Of a DNA stretch of 64,000 nt, positions 9,647 to 17,069 are shown piece after piece. Location: assembly GCF_015627105.1 (NCBI RefSeq), contig NZ_VTDM01000004.1, forward strand, positions 39,505 to 103,504, given 5' to 3'. This DNA comes from Acinetobacter baretiae (GTDB taxonomy: Bacteria; Pseudomonadota; Gammaproteobacteria; Pseudomonadales; Moraxellaceae). The notes beneath the pieces were generated by a model. It saw only the letters and a program-made list of their open reading frames with translations. It was not told the DNA's origin and did no database searches. Made by a program: the position numbers and the translations under genes. The stretch's first letter is position 1. Each line of letters begins with the position of its first letter.

Positions 9647-10915
9647 ATGCACCGTAAAACAGTTTCAGCAATTGCTTCAATACTGCTATTTACTTCATGT
9701 TATACCTTTGCAAATCCAACAAAACAGTATCAACTAGAACAGGTCGTGACTCTAATTCGACATGGCATTCGTCCTCAAACCAACACCGAAGCATTAAATG
9801 AAGCCACAGGTAAAGCATGGCCAGTGTGGTCGGTACCTGATGGACACCTTACTGCTCGTGGATATGCAGGCATGCTTAATCAAGCCCAATATCAAATGAG
9901 TATATGGCAACAACAAGGATTGCCATTACTCTCCAATCAACCTTGTAGCCTACAACAAAATCAGTTATTTATTTGGGCTGCTCCTGATGAGCGAACACAA
10001 AAAACTGCTCAAGCCTTTGCAGAAGGAATCAATCCACATTGCCGTTTTAACGTCAATGTTAGTCAATATAAACAAGACCCATTATTTGATGCCGTAAAAA
10101 TGCAAAGTACAACCCCTTCGTTTGAAGCAATCCAACAACAATTTAAAGCAAAAATCATCAGCCAAGATAAAATACAGACCCGCTATAAAACAATAAATCA
10201 AGCTTTTAAACAAGCGGTTTGCACGTCAGACCACTGTCAATTTCTAGATGAACCATGGGAGCTAAAATTAACACATAAAGGACAACCTAAGCTGAGTGGC
10301 CCAGCCAATGAAGGGGCAAATATTGGCGAAACCATTCGACTACAGTACAGTGAAAACTTCTCACTTGATCAAATTGCATTTGGGCATGTTCGTGATGTAA
10401 GTGATGTTAAATCACTCATGCAACTACATCAGGCAAAGTATATTTATCTCAATGAGATCATGCCTTATGCCCAAATGGGAGGATCCATTTTATACCAGCA
10501 AATACTAAATGCACTTTCAACACCACAGACCAATGACCCTTTATCTAGACCTTTGGTTATTTTTGTAGGTCATGACACCAATATTTCACAAATAAAAACA
10601 TTGCTAGGTTTTCATTGGCAACTACCACAATATTTAGCAGATGACATTCCACCAGGGGGTAGCTTAACTTTTAGTAAATATAAAGAACTAAAAACGCAGC
10701 AATATTTCGTAAAAATCGATTTTAGTGCGAGAACACTTGACCAATGGCGACAACTTACGCCTCTTTCAAGCAAAGCACCTTTGGCACAAAATACCCTCAG
10801 ATATGCTTATTGTAAATCAACCTCTGTAGGTACACTTTGCCCCCTTGAACAATTTTTACATGATGCACAACAAAAAATTATCCCTACCACAATAAATCAG
10901 CCATTATTTCAATAA
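9647..10915 (+). CDS. Periplasmic histidine acid phosphatase (AppA/Agp-like)
   Basis: Histidine acid phosphatase of the phytase/glucose-1-phosphatase type. The first 22 residues form a signal peptide. The catalytic RHGxRxP motif begins at Arg38-His39 (RHGIRPQT), and the second motif is His309-Asp310 (VGHDTN), the usual HD proton-donor pair. Eight or so Cys residues (for example SDHCQF, YCKSTSVGTLC) suggest disulfide bonds in the periplasm. The length (422 aa) is normal. Whether the substrate is phytate, glucose-1-phosphate or other phosphomonoesters cannot be told. The gene is alone between the bioB terminator and the methyltransferase gene. Confidence 0.85.
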   Translation: MHRKTVSAIASILLFTSCYTFANPTKQYQLEQVVTLIRHGIRPQTNTEALNEATGKAWPVWSVPDGHLTARGYAGMLNQAQYQMSIWQQQGLPLLSNQPCSLQQNQLFIWAAPDERTQKTAQAFAEGINPHCRFNVNVSQYKQDPLFDAVKMQSTTPSFEAIQQQFKAKIISQDKIQTRYKTINQAFKQAVCTSDHCQFLDEPWELKLTHKGQPKLSGPANEGANIGETIRLQYSENFSLDQIAFGHVRDVSDVKSLMQLHQAKYIYLNEIMPYAQMGGSILYQQILNALSTPQTNDPLSRPLVIFVGHDTNISQIKTLLGFHWQLPQYLADDIPPGGSLTFSKYKELKTQQYFVKIDFSARTLDQWRQLTPLSSKAPLAQNTLRYAYCKSTSVGTLCPLEQFLHDAQQKIIPTTINQPLFQ

Positions 10916-10937
10916 TCAGTATTCTTATCGGTCATGA

Positions 10938-10949
10938 ATTGTATACAAT
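10938..10949. promoter_or_regulatory. Perfect 12-bp palindrome, possible operator
   Basis: ATTGTATACAAT lies 39 bases upstream of the methyltransferase ATG. Its GT..AC core resembles GntR-superfamily operators. No GntR regulator gene is adjacent, so this is a guess. Confidence 0.25.
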
Positions 10950-10988
10950 CCATCACAGCTTTTAGTTATAGATTGATACGGTATTACA

Positions 10989-11654
10989 ATGCAAAAAACT
11001 TGGTCTGATCTTGATCACTATATTGAATCTCACCTTATTCCTCAAGATCAAAAATTACAACAGGTGATAGATAACACAGACCAATATGGGTTATCTAATC
11101 ATCTTGCTGTTGCCCCCAATCAAGGCATGTTATTGCAAATGCTCATACAAATGAACAAAGCCAAACGTGTATTAGAAATCGGAACATTTGCTGCCTACAG
11201 TACACTTTGGCTTGCTAGAGCACTTCCAGAAGATGGTTATTTACTCACGATTGAGGGAAGATATAGCCATGCTCGCGTTGCACAAGAAAATATTCAGCAG
11301 GCTCAAATGCATGTTGATATTGATTTACGTATTGGTATGGCGGCAGACGTCCTAAATGCTTTACCGAAAGACACCTCTCCTTTCGATTTTATTTTTATTG
11401 ATGCAGATAAAGGTAGTTATCCGACATATTTAGAATTGGCACTTCAATTTAGCCATTCTGGTACTATTATTGTTTTAGATAATGTCATTCGTGCAGGGGA
11501 TATTATTGATGCTTCAAATCAAAAACCAAGCATTGTAGGAATTCGTAAAATGTTTGAAGCCCTACAAAACCATCCTCGCCTATTATCTTGCACAGCATTA
11601 CAAACTGTAGGAAGCAAAGGACACGATGGTTTAGCAATTGCTATTGTGAAATAG
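10989..11654 (+). CDS. SAM-dependent O-methyltransferase (COMT/CCoAOMT-like, family 3)
   Basis: Cytoplasmic methyltransferase of the metal-dependent O-methyltransferase family 3. The SAM-binding glycine loop is VLEIGTFAAYST (61-72), and the metal/substrate region is FDFIFIDADKGSYPTY (Asp138, Asp140) followed by VLDNV near residue 168. Length (221 aa) is typical. Bacterial members methylate catechol-type or small phenolic substrates in vitro; the natural substrate here is unknown. It is transcribed alone after a 73-base gap that holds a palindrome, and ends before a hairpin that probably serves the convergent usp gene. Confidence 0.85.
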   Translation: MQKTWSDLDHYIESHLIPQDQKLQQVIDNTDQYGLSNHLAVAPNQGMLLQMLIQMNKAKRVLEIGTFAAYSTLWLARALPEDGYLLTIEGRYSHARVAQENIQQAQMHVDIDLRIGMAADVLNALPKDTSPFDFIFIDADKGSYPTYLELALQFSHSGTIIVLDNVIRAGDIIDASNQKPSIVGIRKMFEALQNHPRLLSCTALQTVGSKGHDGLAIAIVK

Positions 11655-11724
11655 ACAAAATTTAAACGTTTTTTTATTTCAAATAAAAAACAAACACTTA
11701 AGTAGATAAAATCATATTATCCAT

Positions 11725-11757
11725 AAAGTTATCCACAGGATTTGCGGATAACTTTTT
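11725..11757. terminator. Hairpin terminator between the convergent methyltransferase and usp genes
   Basis: AAAGTTATCC / GGATAACTTT stem followed by TTTT on the plus strand, with A-rich flanks giving T on the minus strand. The left arm includes TTATCCACA, a DnaA-box-like word that I treat as incidental. Confidence 0.7.
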
Positions 11758-11767
11758 TGGAAAGGAA

Positions 11768-12610
11768 TTACTTCGCTACAATTAAAGGAACATCAATTTC
11801 TCGATACACTTTAGTTGTAATACTTCCTAAGAAAAATTGCTGGATACGGCTTTGACTAAATGCACCTAAAATTACGAATTGAATGCCATGTTCTCGTTGG
11901 TAATCAATAATATTTTGAGCGACATCACCATGACGATGCTCAACAACCACATCGAATCCATGCTCTCTTAAATAATTTTCTGGAGTTTCCAACAGTTCTG
12001 GGTAATCACCTACATATAATAGATGACACTGTAAATGTTTAAATAAATCGCTCTCTACAATGCTATGCATCATTTTAGTACATACATCAGAGTATTCATA
12101 AGCAAAAATAAAACGAGTTGGTGGCTTAAAATGCTCACTTACTGTCATCACAGTGCATTTAGCACCTCGAATAAAGTTTTCAACATTACCGCCTAGATCT
12201 TTATTTTTCTCAGCAGCACTATCACCAACCTTACCAATCAAGGCAATATCATCCTCTTGTAATGCACCTAAGCTTTGTTCTAAAAAATCACCTTTTTCTT
12301 GTACAATAGAAACATCTAACCCATGTTTTTCTTCAATTTGTTGCTTAATATGTTTCAGCAAATTATTACTATAATCTAATGCAAGCGTACTTTGTTTTTG
12401 CTCTAGCTCAGCGAGCTCTTTTAGCAGCATCGCATTACTTTCAAAGCCAATAACACCGCTAATTTCGCCTAAATGATAACTGGATGGGTAATAATCTAAA
12501 ACCTGTAATAACACGAGCTCACGGTGAGTTGTTTTTGCAATCCATGCAGCCGCTTCAGCGATGGCATTAACACATGGAGATGAGTCAATACATGCAATAA
12601 CACGTTTCAT
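11768..12610 (-). CDS. Tandem universal stress protein (UspA-like)
   Basis: Two Usp domains in one chain (about 1-150 and 155-280), like E. coli UspE. The N-terminal domain starts MKRVIACIDSS with the usual Asp after the first strand. The C-terminal domain ends with the ATP-binding Usp signature G-2x-G-9x-G(S/T)-like segment ILGAFSQSRIQQFFLGSITTKVYREIDVPLIVAK, so nucleotide binding is plausible in that half. No membrane segment is present. Monocistronic, with a terminator hairpin at the 3' side. Usp proteins in Acinetobacter respond to oxidative and acid stress, but this copy's role is not known from sequence. Confidence 0.88.
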   Translation of the reverse strand: MKRVIACIDSSPCVNAIAEAAAWIAKTTHRELVLLQVLDYYPSSYHLGEISGVIGFESNAMLLKELAELEQKQSTLALDYSNNLLKHIKQQIEEKHGLDVSIVQEKGDFLEQSLGALQEDDIALIGKVGDSAAEKNKDLGGNVENFIRGAKCTVMTVSEHFKPPTRFIFAYEYSDVCTKMMHSIVESDLFKHLQCHLLYVGDYPELLETPENYLREHGFDVVVEHRHGDVAQNIIDYQREHGIQFVILGAFSQSRIQQFFLGSITTKVYREIDVPLIVAK

Positions 12611-12725
12611 TTTTGCCTCTCTTACGAGTTTGTTCTATACATAATCATAGCTTCAAATTAACACAAGTGGATAACCGTGCAACTGTTTTATGCAAGTTAC
12701 GCACAAAAATTACGATATTTATGGA

Positions 12726-13340
12726 TTAATCAGGCCTAAATTTAATGAATTTTGCAGGATTTCCAGCAACTATCGTGTAAGGCTCCACATTTTTGGTCAC
12801 CATGCTGTGCATACCGACCACTGCATGATTTCCAATTTTTACTCCATCTCGAACACCTGTATGTGCACCTAACCAAACATCTTGACCAATTTCTATGCCT
12901 TTAGATGTAACCGATTGTTGATAAATTGGAGAATCTGACGCCATACCATGGTTAAATGCATAAAGATGACTATATGCAGCCAATCTCACTTGATCATGAA
13001 GAATAATACCTGCTCGGCCACCATCTAAAATACAATGGTGATTAATTGCGACTTCATTACCAATCGTTAATGGACCATGTAACACGCTGTCTGCTGCAAT
13101 AAAAGTATTATCTCCGATCGTTATTTTTCTTCCACGTTCTGCAAAAATATGAGCCTGTGGTGAAATAAAAACATTTTCACCAATCTCAACGGTTTCCATA
13201 TCCATTAAGTAGGCCTGATATTCTTGTTGCCATTGTACCGCCCATTGTTTATGTTGATCTTTTAATCGCCAATACAACCACGGCATATAATTTAAACGTT
13301 GTTTATGCTGTTCGCGGTATTTTAACAACCTATCTGTCAT
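12726..13340 (-). CDS. Hexapeptide-repeat acyltransferase (left-handed beta-helix, Maa/NodL-like)
   Basis: Trimeric LbH acyltransferase. After a helical N-terminus rich in charged residues (1-45), hexad repeats run from about residue 50 (VEIGENVFISPQAHIF) to 195. They include the active-site loop with His near FNHGM and the typical end NVEPYTIVAGNPAKFIKF. The best match in style is to maltose/galactoside O-acetyltransferases or a colanic-acid type; the substrate cannot be named. I chose the ATG at 13340 over a TTG at 13346 because AAAGGAG sits six bases upstream. It overlaps the end of yigZ by 11 bases, so the two are probably translationally coupled. Confidence 0.82.
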   Translation of the reverse strand: MTDRLLKYREQHKQRLNYMPWLYWRLKDQHKQWAVQWQQEYQAYLMDMETVEIGENVFISPQAHIFAERGRKITIGDNTFIAADSVLHGPLTIGNEVAINHHCILDGGRAGIILHDQVRLAAYSHLYAFNHGMASDSPIYQQSVTSKGIEIGQDVWLGAHTGVRDGVKIGNHAVVGMHSMVTKNVEPYTIVAGNPAKFIKFRPD

Positions 13341-13923
13341 GATCAACTCCTTTGAGTCGTTCTCTTCCTCTGGTTACATCTTGAATTTTTTGTGCCAATT
13401 CACTTTGTTGATGATGTTGAATTTTCGCTGAAATTTTCACACCACTTATCAAATATTCTTGAGTAAATACAATTTGCTGGTGTAGTAATTCATATTGTAA
13501 AATTGGCCATTCACTAAAATTACATTCAAAATAAACATCAATTTTTTCAACTAAAGCAATTTTCTCTGCTAATAGCAGTGCTTTACCTGCAGTTCCACCA
13601 TACGCACGAACCAAGCCACCTGTGCCCAATTTCACACCACCATACCAACGATTTACCAGTACAAGAATATTGGTTAATTCATTGCCTTCTATTGTGGCCA
13701 GAATAGGTCTCCCTGCTGTTCCTGAGGGCTCACTATCATCGTTGATACGAACATTATGGCCAATTTTCCATGCCCAACATTGATGTGTTGTCGAATGATC
13801 TTGATACTCTTCTAAAGTCATTTTTACATCTTCTTCTGTTTCAACAGGAATGACGTAAGCTTGGAAGCGACTTTTTTTTATGTCTTCTTCATAAACAACA
13901 GGGTCTAAAATTGTAAATGGCAT
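13330..13923 (-). CDS. yigZ: YigZ/IMPACT family protein (UPF0029)
   Basis: Two-domain UPF0029 protein. The N-terminal domain contains EEDIKKSRF, HQCWAWKIG, the DDSEPSGTAGRPIL signature and VNRWYGGVKLGTGGLVRAYGG, all hallmarks of the family. The C-terminal ferredoxin-like domain (about 130-197) is divergent, as usual. Eukaryotic IMPACT modulates GCN2; the bacterial function is unresolved, with RNA or ribosome-linked roles proposed. The ATG at 13923 was chosen; the frame also offers a GTG two codons earlier. First gene of a two-gene unit with the acyltransferase. Confidence 0.9.
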   Translation of the reverse strand: MPFTILDPVVYEEDIKKSRFQAYVIPVETEEDVKMTLEEYQDHSTTHQCWAWKIGHNVRINDDSEPSGTAGRPILATIEGNELTNILVLVNRWYGGVKLGTGGLVRAYGGTAGKALLLAEKIALVEKIDVYFECNFSEWPILQYELLHQQIVFTQEYLISGVKISAKIQHHQQSELAQKIQDVTRGRERLKGVDHDR

Positions 13924-14102
13924 ACTCACTCATTGTTTTGAATTTTAAATCATTATAGCCTTTTCTCAGCGCAGACCAAATGTCATCTAAAACCACTTTC
14001 ATATTAAATCACATATCATTTTTATGAGACGCAGTTGCGATAATGAATGTTTAAAATAAATAAATGAATGCGTGAAATATTGGTTCAAACAAAAATAATC
14101 TT

Positions 14103-14172
14103 GAGTAGTGAGTAGTGAGTAGTGAGTAGTGAGTAGTGAGTAGTGAGTAGTGAGTAGTGAGTAGTGAGTAGT
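14103..14172. repeat. Perfect VNTR: ten copies of the 7-mer GAGTAGT
   Basis: Ten uninterrupted GAGTAGT units directly precede a partial GTAG. The array is in the yigZ / DUF1653 divergent intergenic region (13924-14257), 86 bases before the chosen DUF1653 start. A heptamer is not a multiple of three and the unit contains TAG and TGA in shifting frames, so no long ORF can cross it. The rest of this 334-base gap shows AT-rich DNA without another clear signal. Such perfect short tandem arrays usually vary in copy number by slipped-strand mispairing. Confidence 0.98.
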
Positions 14173-14257
14173 GTAGAAAAATACTATAGAATATTACAAA
14201 TCAACGACCACCATGAAATTCGCTCACTTTCTTCAATTCCCTATTTTAGGATCAAAT

Positions 14258-14479
14258 ATGCATATTAAACATGGCATTTACCAACATTATAAAGGCCAAA
14301 AATATCAGGTCATAGGCACAGCTCAGCACAGTGAAACACAAGAACAACTGGTTGTTTATCAGTGCCTATATGGTGATTTTTCTCTTTGGGTCAGACCATT
14401 AAGTATGTTTGAAGAACACGTCGTTTTAGCTGATGGAAAAAGTGTGGCTCGCTTTCAGTTTATTAAAGCGAGCTATTAG
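14258..14479 (+). CDS. DUF1653 domain protein
   Basis: Small cytoplasmic protein of the DUF1653 family, whose function is unknown. The core [22 protein letters not shown], the [17 protein letters not shown] segment and the C-terminal VARFQF are textbook for the family. An upstream ATG at 14213 would add 15 residues, but the ATG at 14258 gives the family length (73 aa) and has TTAGGA seven bases upstream. The 3' end overlaps the 3' end of tsaD by 17 bases in convergent orientation. The VNTR lies upstream and could change promoter geometry. Confidence 0.85.
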   Translation: MHIKHGIYQHYKGQKYQVIGTAQHSETQEQLVVYQCLYGDFSLWVRPLSMFEEHVVLADGKSVARFQFIKASY

Positions 14480-15482
14480 GTTTACTGAGTTCATTCATCG
14501 GCCAACGAGGTGTTGTAGTTACCACTAAGCCGTCACTTGCCCCTTCTTTTAAACGCTGATAGCCTGCAAAAGCAATCATTGCACCATTGTCTGTGCATAA
14601 AGCAGGCTCTGCGTAGTACACCTCTGCTTTCATTTTAGGCAAAGCGTGCTCTAATTGTTCACGCAACCTCAGATTTGCACTAACACCACCTGCAATCACT
14701 AAACGTTTGAGCCCCGTTTGTTTTAACGCATTCACTGATTTTTTAACCAGTGTATCAACAATAGCTTCTTGAAATGAAGCTGCAATATCTGCATCTTTAT
14801 TTTCACCATTCAATTTTTTAAGCTGAACGGATACAGCTGTTTTCAATCCACTAAACGAAAAAACAAGGCCTTTATGTAACATAGGACGTGGAAAATCAAA
14901 TGCCTTAGGATCACCATTTAAAGCAAGTTTTGCAATATTTGGCCCACCGGGGTAAGGCAAATTCATCATTTTAGCAACTTTATCAAATGCCTCTCCTGCT
15001 GCATCATCAATTGATTCGCCCAACATTTCATACTCACCAATTCCATATGCGGCCATTAATTGTGTGTGTCCGCCCGACACCAACAGTGCCACAAAAGGAA
15101 ATTGCGGAGGATGTTCGGACAGTAAAGGTGCAAGCATATGACCTTCCATATGATGAACACCTATGGCCGGTTTATTTAACGCAAATGCCAATGTTCGACC
15201 AAATAAAGCCCCTGTCATCAATGCACCCATTAAACCTGGGCCTCTTGTATATGCCACTGCATCAATTTGCTTTTTTTGAATATTGGCTTGACTTAACAGG
15301 CGATCTAAAAGGGGAACCATTTTACGCACATGGTCGCGAGATGCTAACTCAGGTACAACGCCACCATATTCTGCATGTAATTGCATTTGTGTATAAAGCA
15401 CTTGACCTAACAAGCCTTTTTCACTGTCATACAATGCAAGTCCAGTTTCATCACAAGATGTTTCCAAGCCTAAAACAATCAT
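14463..15482 (-). CDS. tsaD: tRNA N6-adenosine threonylcarbamoyltransferase TsaD
   Basis: Essential ASKHA-fold enzyme that, with TsaB and TsaE, transfers threonylcarbamoyl from TC-AMP to A37 of ANN-decoding tRNAs. Diagnostic motifs are [11 protein letters not shown] at the N-terminus, the metal-binding HHMEGHM (near residues 110-117), LVSGGHTQL, and [13 protein letters not shown] near the C-terminus. Length (339 aa) is normal. It is divergent from rpsU, a common gammaproteobacterial arrangement. Its last codons overlap the DUF1653 gene tail-to-tail, so no terminator fits between the two. Confidence 0.97.
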   Translation of the reverse strand: MIVLGLETSCDETGLALYDSEKGLLGQVLYTQMQLHAEYGGVVPELASRDHVRKMVPLLDRLLSQANIQKKQIDAVAYTRGPGLMGALMTGALFGRTLAFALNKPAIGVHHMEGHMLAPLLSEHPPQFPFVALLVSGGHTQLMAAYGIGEYEMLGESIDDAAGEAFDKVAKMMNLPYPGGPNIAKLALNGDPKAFDFPRPMLHKGLVFSFSGLKTAVSVQLKKLNGENKDADIAASFQEAIVDTLVKKSVNALKQTGLKRLVIAGGVSANLRLREQLEHALPKMKAEVYYAEPALCTDNGAMIAFAGYQRLKEGASDGLVVTTTPRWPMNELSKPNSSL

Positions 15483-15571
15483 TTATACGCCTATTTTTCA
15501 CATTCAATTCGCAGCAAAGCTATTATAGGCTTGTAGTATGAGATGTAAATGAGTAAAATACTGCACTTCAC

Positions 15572-15600
15572 TTGTTTTCTAGTGCATACCGCGCTAGATT
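15572..15600 (+). promoter_or_regulatory. Candidate promoter for rpsU-yqeY
   Basis: TTGTTT (15572-15577), 17-base spacer, TAGATT (15595-15600), 24 bases before the rpsU ATG. Four of six matches in each box. Confidence 0.45.
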
Positions 15601-15624
15601 TTATCCATAATATTGAGGATTTTC

Positions 15625-15840
15625 ATGCCACAAGTTAAATTGAAAGAAGGCGAACCAGTAGACGTAGCAATCCGTCGTTTCAAACGTTCTTGCGAAAAAG
15701 CTGGTGTTTTAGCAGATGTTCGTAAACGTGAATTTTACGAAAAGCCAACACAAGAACGCAAGCGCAAAAAAGCTGCTGCTGTGAAACGCTACCAAAAGAA
15801 ATTGACTCGCGAATCTGTACGTACTACTCGTCTTTACTAA
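15625..15840 (+). CDS. rpsU: 30S ribosomal protein bS21
   Basis: 71-residue, very basic ribosomal protein of the 30S platform near the anti-Shine-Dalgarno region. The sequence [20 protein letters not shown] and the Lys/Arg-rich C-terminal helix are typical. The frame extends upstream to a TTG, but GAGG six bases before the ATG at 15625 fixes the start. Followed by yqeY in the same direction (27-base gap). The classic macromolecular-synthesis operon partners dnaG and rpoD are not next in line here. Confidence 0.97.
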   Translation: MPQVKLKEGEPVDVAIRRFKRSCEKAGVLADVRKREFYEKPTQERKRKKAAAVKRYQKKLTRESVRTTRLY

Positions 15841-15867
15841 TTTTAATTTGTGACTGAGGTTGCTTGT

Positions 15868-16317
15868 ATGAATAACTTGAAAAACCAAATTACTGATGCA
15901 TTGAAAAATGCCATGCGTGCAAAAGAAATGTCTACAGTAACTGTTATTCGTAGCTTACAAGCAGCAATTAAACAAATTGAAATCGATGAACGTATAGAAC
16001 TTGATGAAAATCGAGTCCTTACAATTGTCGAAAAGCAAGTTAAACAACGTAAAGAGTCAGTCAAAGCATTTTCTGCGGCTGACCGTGACGATTTAGCTAG
16101 TAAAGAGCAAGCTGAAATTGAGATTCTATCTCAATTTCTACCAGTTGCTATGACTGAGGAAGAACTTGACTCTATTATTGCAAAGATTATTTCTGAGCAA
16201 AACGCAACTAGCATGAAAGATATGGGTAAGGTGATGAATTCTCTACGTCCGATCATAGCCGGACGTGCCGACCCTTCTATTGCATCTACAAAAATTAAAA
16301 ATCAGCTCAACGGCTAA
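15868..16317 (+). CDS. yqeY: GatB/YqeY domain protein
   Basis: 149-aa protein of the YqeY family, related to the tail domain of the amidotransferase GatB that binds tRNA. The entire chain is the domain: a helical N-terminal bundle (MNNLKNQITDALKNAMRAKE) and a C-terminal part with FLPVAMTEEEL and GKVMNSLRP. The ATG at 15868 has GAGG eight bases upstream; the GTG at 15850 is not needed. Probably co-transcribed with rpsU, as in many proteobacteria. Its function is not settled; a tRNA-related role is suggested by homology only. Confidence 0.92.
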   Translation: MNNLKNQITDALKNAMRAKEMSTVTVIRSLQAAIKQIEIDERIELDENRVLTIVEKQVKQRKESVKAFSAADRDDLASKEQAEIEILSQFLPVAMTEEELDSIIAKIISEQNATSMKDMGKVMNSLRPIIAGRADPSIASTKIKNQLNG

Positions 16318-16340
16318 CTCAGACGTTATAGTTGCTCATT

Positions 16341-17012
16341 CTACATATTTTTAATCATTGCCCACAATGCTCTTTTTTGAGTTGGGTCATTAATAATATC
16401 CGTCATACTTGGCATATTTTTTTTCACCTCAAGGTTTATGCTAGACGGTAATTGTCCCAATAAAATAACCTCTTTGTCTAATGACACATGATCAACAAAC
16501 CCTTTTACATAACTATTTGCAAAACACCCCTGTTGAAAATCAGGCAAATTGGGTGGCCAATGTAAATTTGTCGATGTTGCGGCCAATGCATAAGTTAAAT
16601 TTTCTAAAAATATTTTTTCTTGTACTGATATTTCAGTCACGTTTAACAATAAGCTGTATTGATCTGTACTCAATAAAATAAGCGTAAATGGTGGAATTAC
16701 TTGCTGTACTAATGCTTGAGGCATTTCAGGAGTTAAAACAGATTCTACATGCATCAGATCTTCATTTTTTTGAAGATCATCAAGTACTTTCGTTTGGATC
16801 TGAATATGCTTTTGGCGCGTGTCTTTTTCTGATATTAAATCTTGTTTAATAATACTAGGCTGTTGATCTTCAAGCTCAAAAAATGCACTAGATTGATTGC
16901 GCCAAAACTGCTCGGCTGAAAAATTTTTAGGTTGTGTATCTTTTACAATCCACACATCCACCCCCATACTATGTAATAGGTGGCGTTGCTGTTGTAACAT
17001 CAGATCATTCAT
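16341..17012 (-). CDS. Hypothetical protein, possible DNA polymerase III psi subunit (HolD-like)
   Basis: 223 aa, no signal peptide or membrane segment. The N-terminus (RHLLHSMGVDVWIVKD, about 10-25) has the QLGI..W-type start seen in HolD psi subunits, which bind SSB/chi. The middle (30-100) is low in conserved features. The C-terminal half (about 105-200) reads as an alternating strand/helix domain (FTLILLSTDQYSLLLNV, IFLENLTYALAAT) compatible with the psi fold. This is a weak match by eye and the family evolves fast. It is convergent with yqeY and 57 bases downstream of the pseudo-M48 gene's end, in the same direction as that gene. Confidence 0.4.
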   Translation of the reverse strand: MNDLMLQQQRHLLHSMGVDVWIVKDTQPKNFSAEQFWRNQSSAFFELEDQQPSIIKQDLISEKDTRQKHIQIQTKVLDDLQKNEDLMHVESVLTPEMPQALVQQVIPPFTLILLSTDQYSLLLNVTEISVQEKIFLENLTYALAATSTNLHWPPNLPDFQQGCFANSYVKGFVDHVSLDKEVILLGQLPSSINLEVKKNMPSMTDIINDPTQKRALWAMIKNM

Positions 17013-17069
17013 AAACAGTGAAATTTACTTCTATGGTCGACTATTTTATCACTCACAGATATAAATAAA

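Noticed and set aside
11729..11737. TTATCCACA, a DnaA-box word, and a related word near 12668
   Set aside because: Isolated copies; no dnaA, dnaN or cluster of boxes nearby, and the first one forms the arm of a terminator hairpin.
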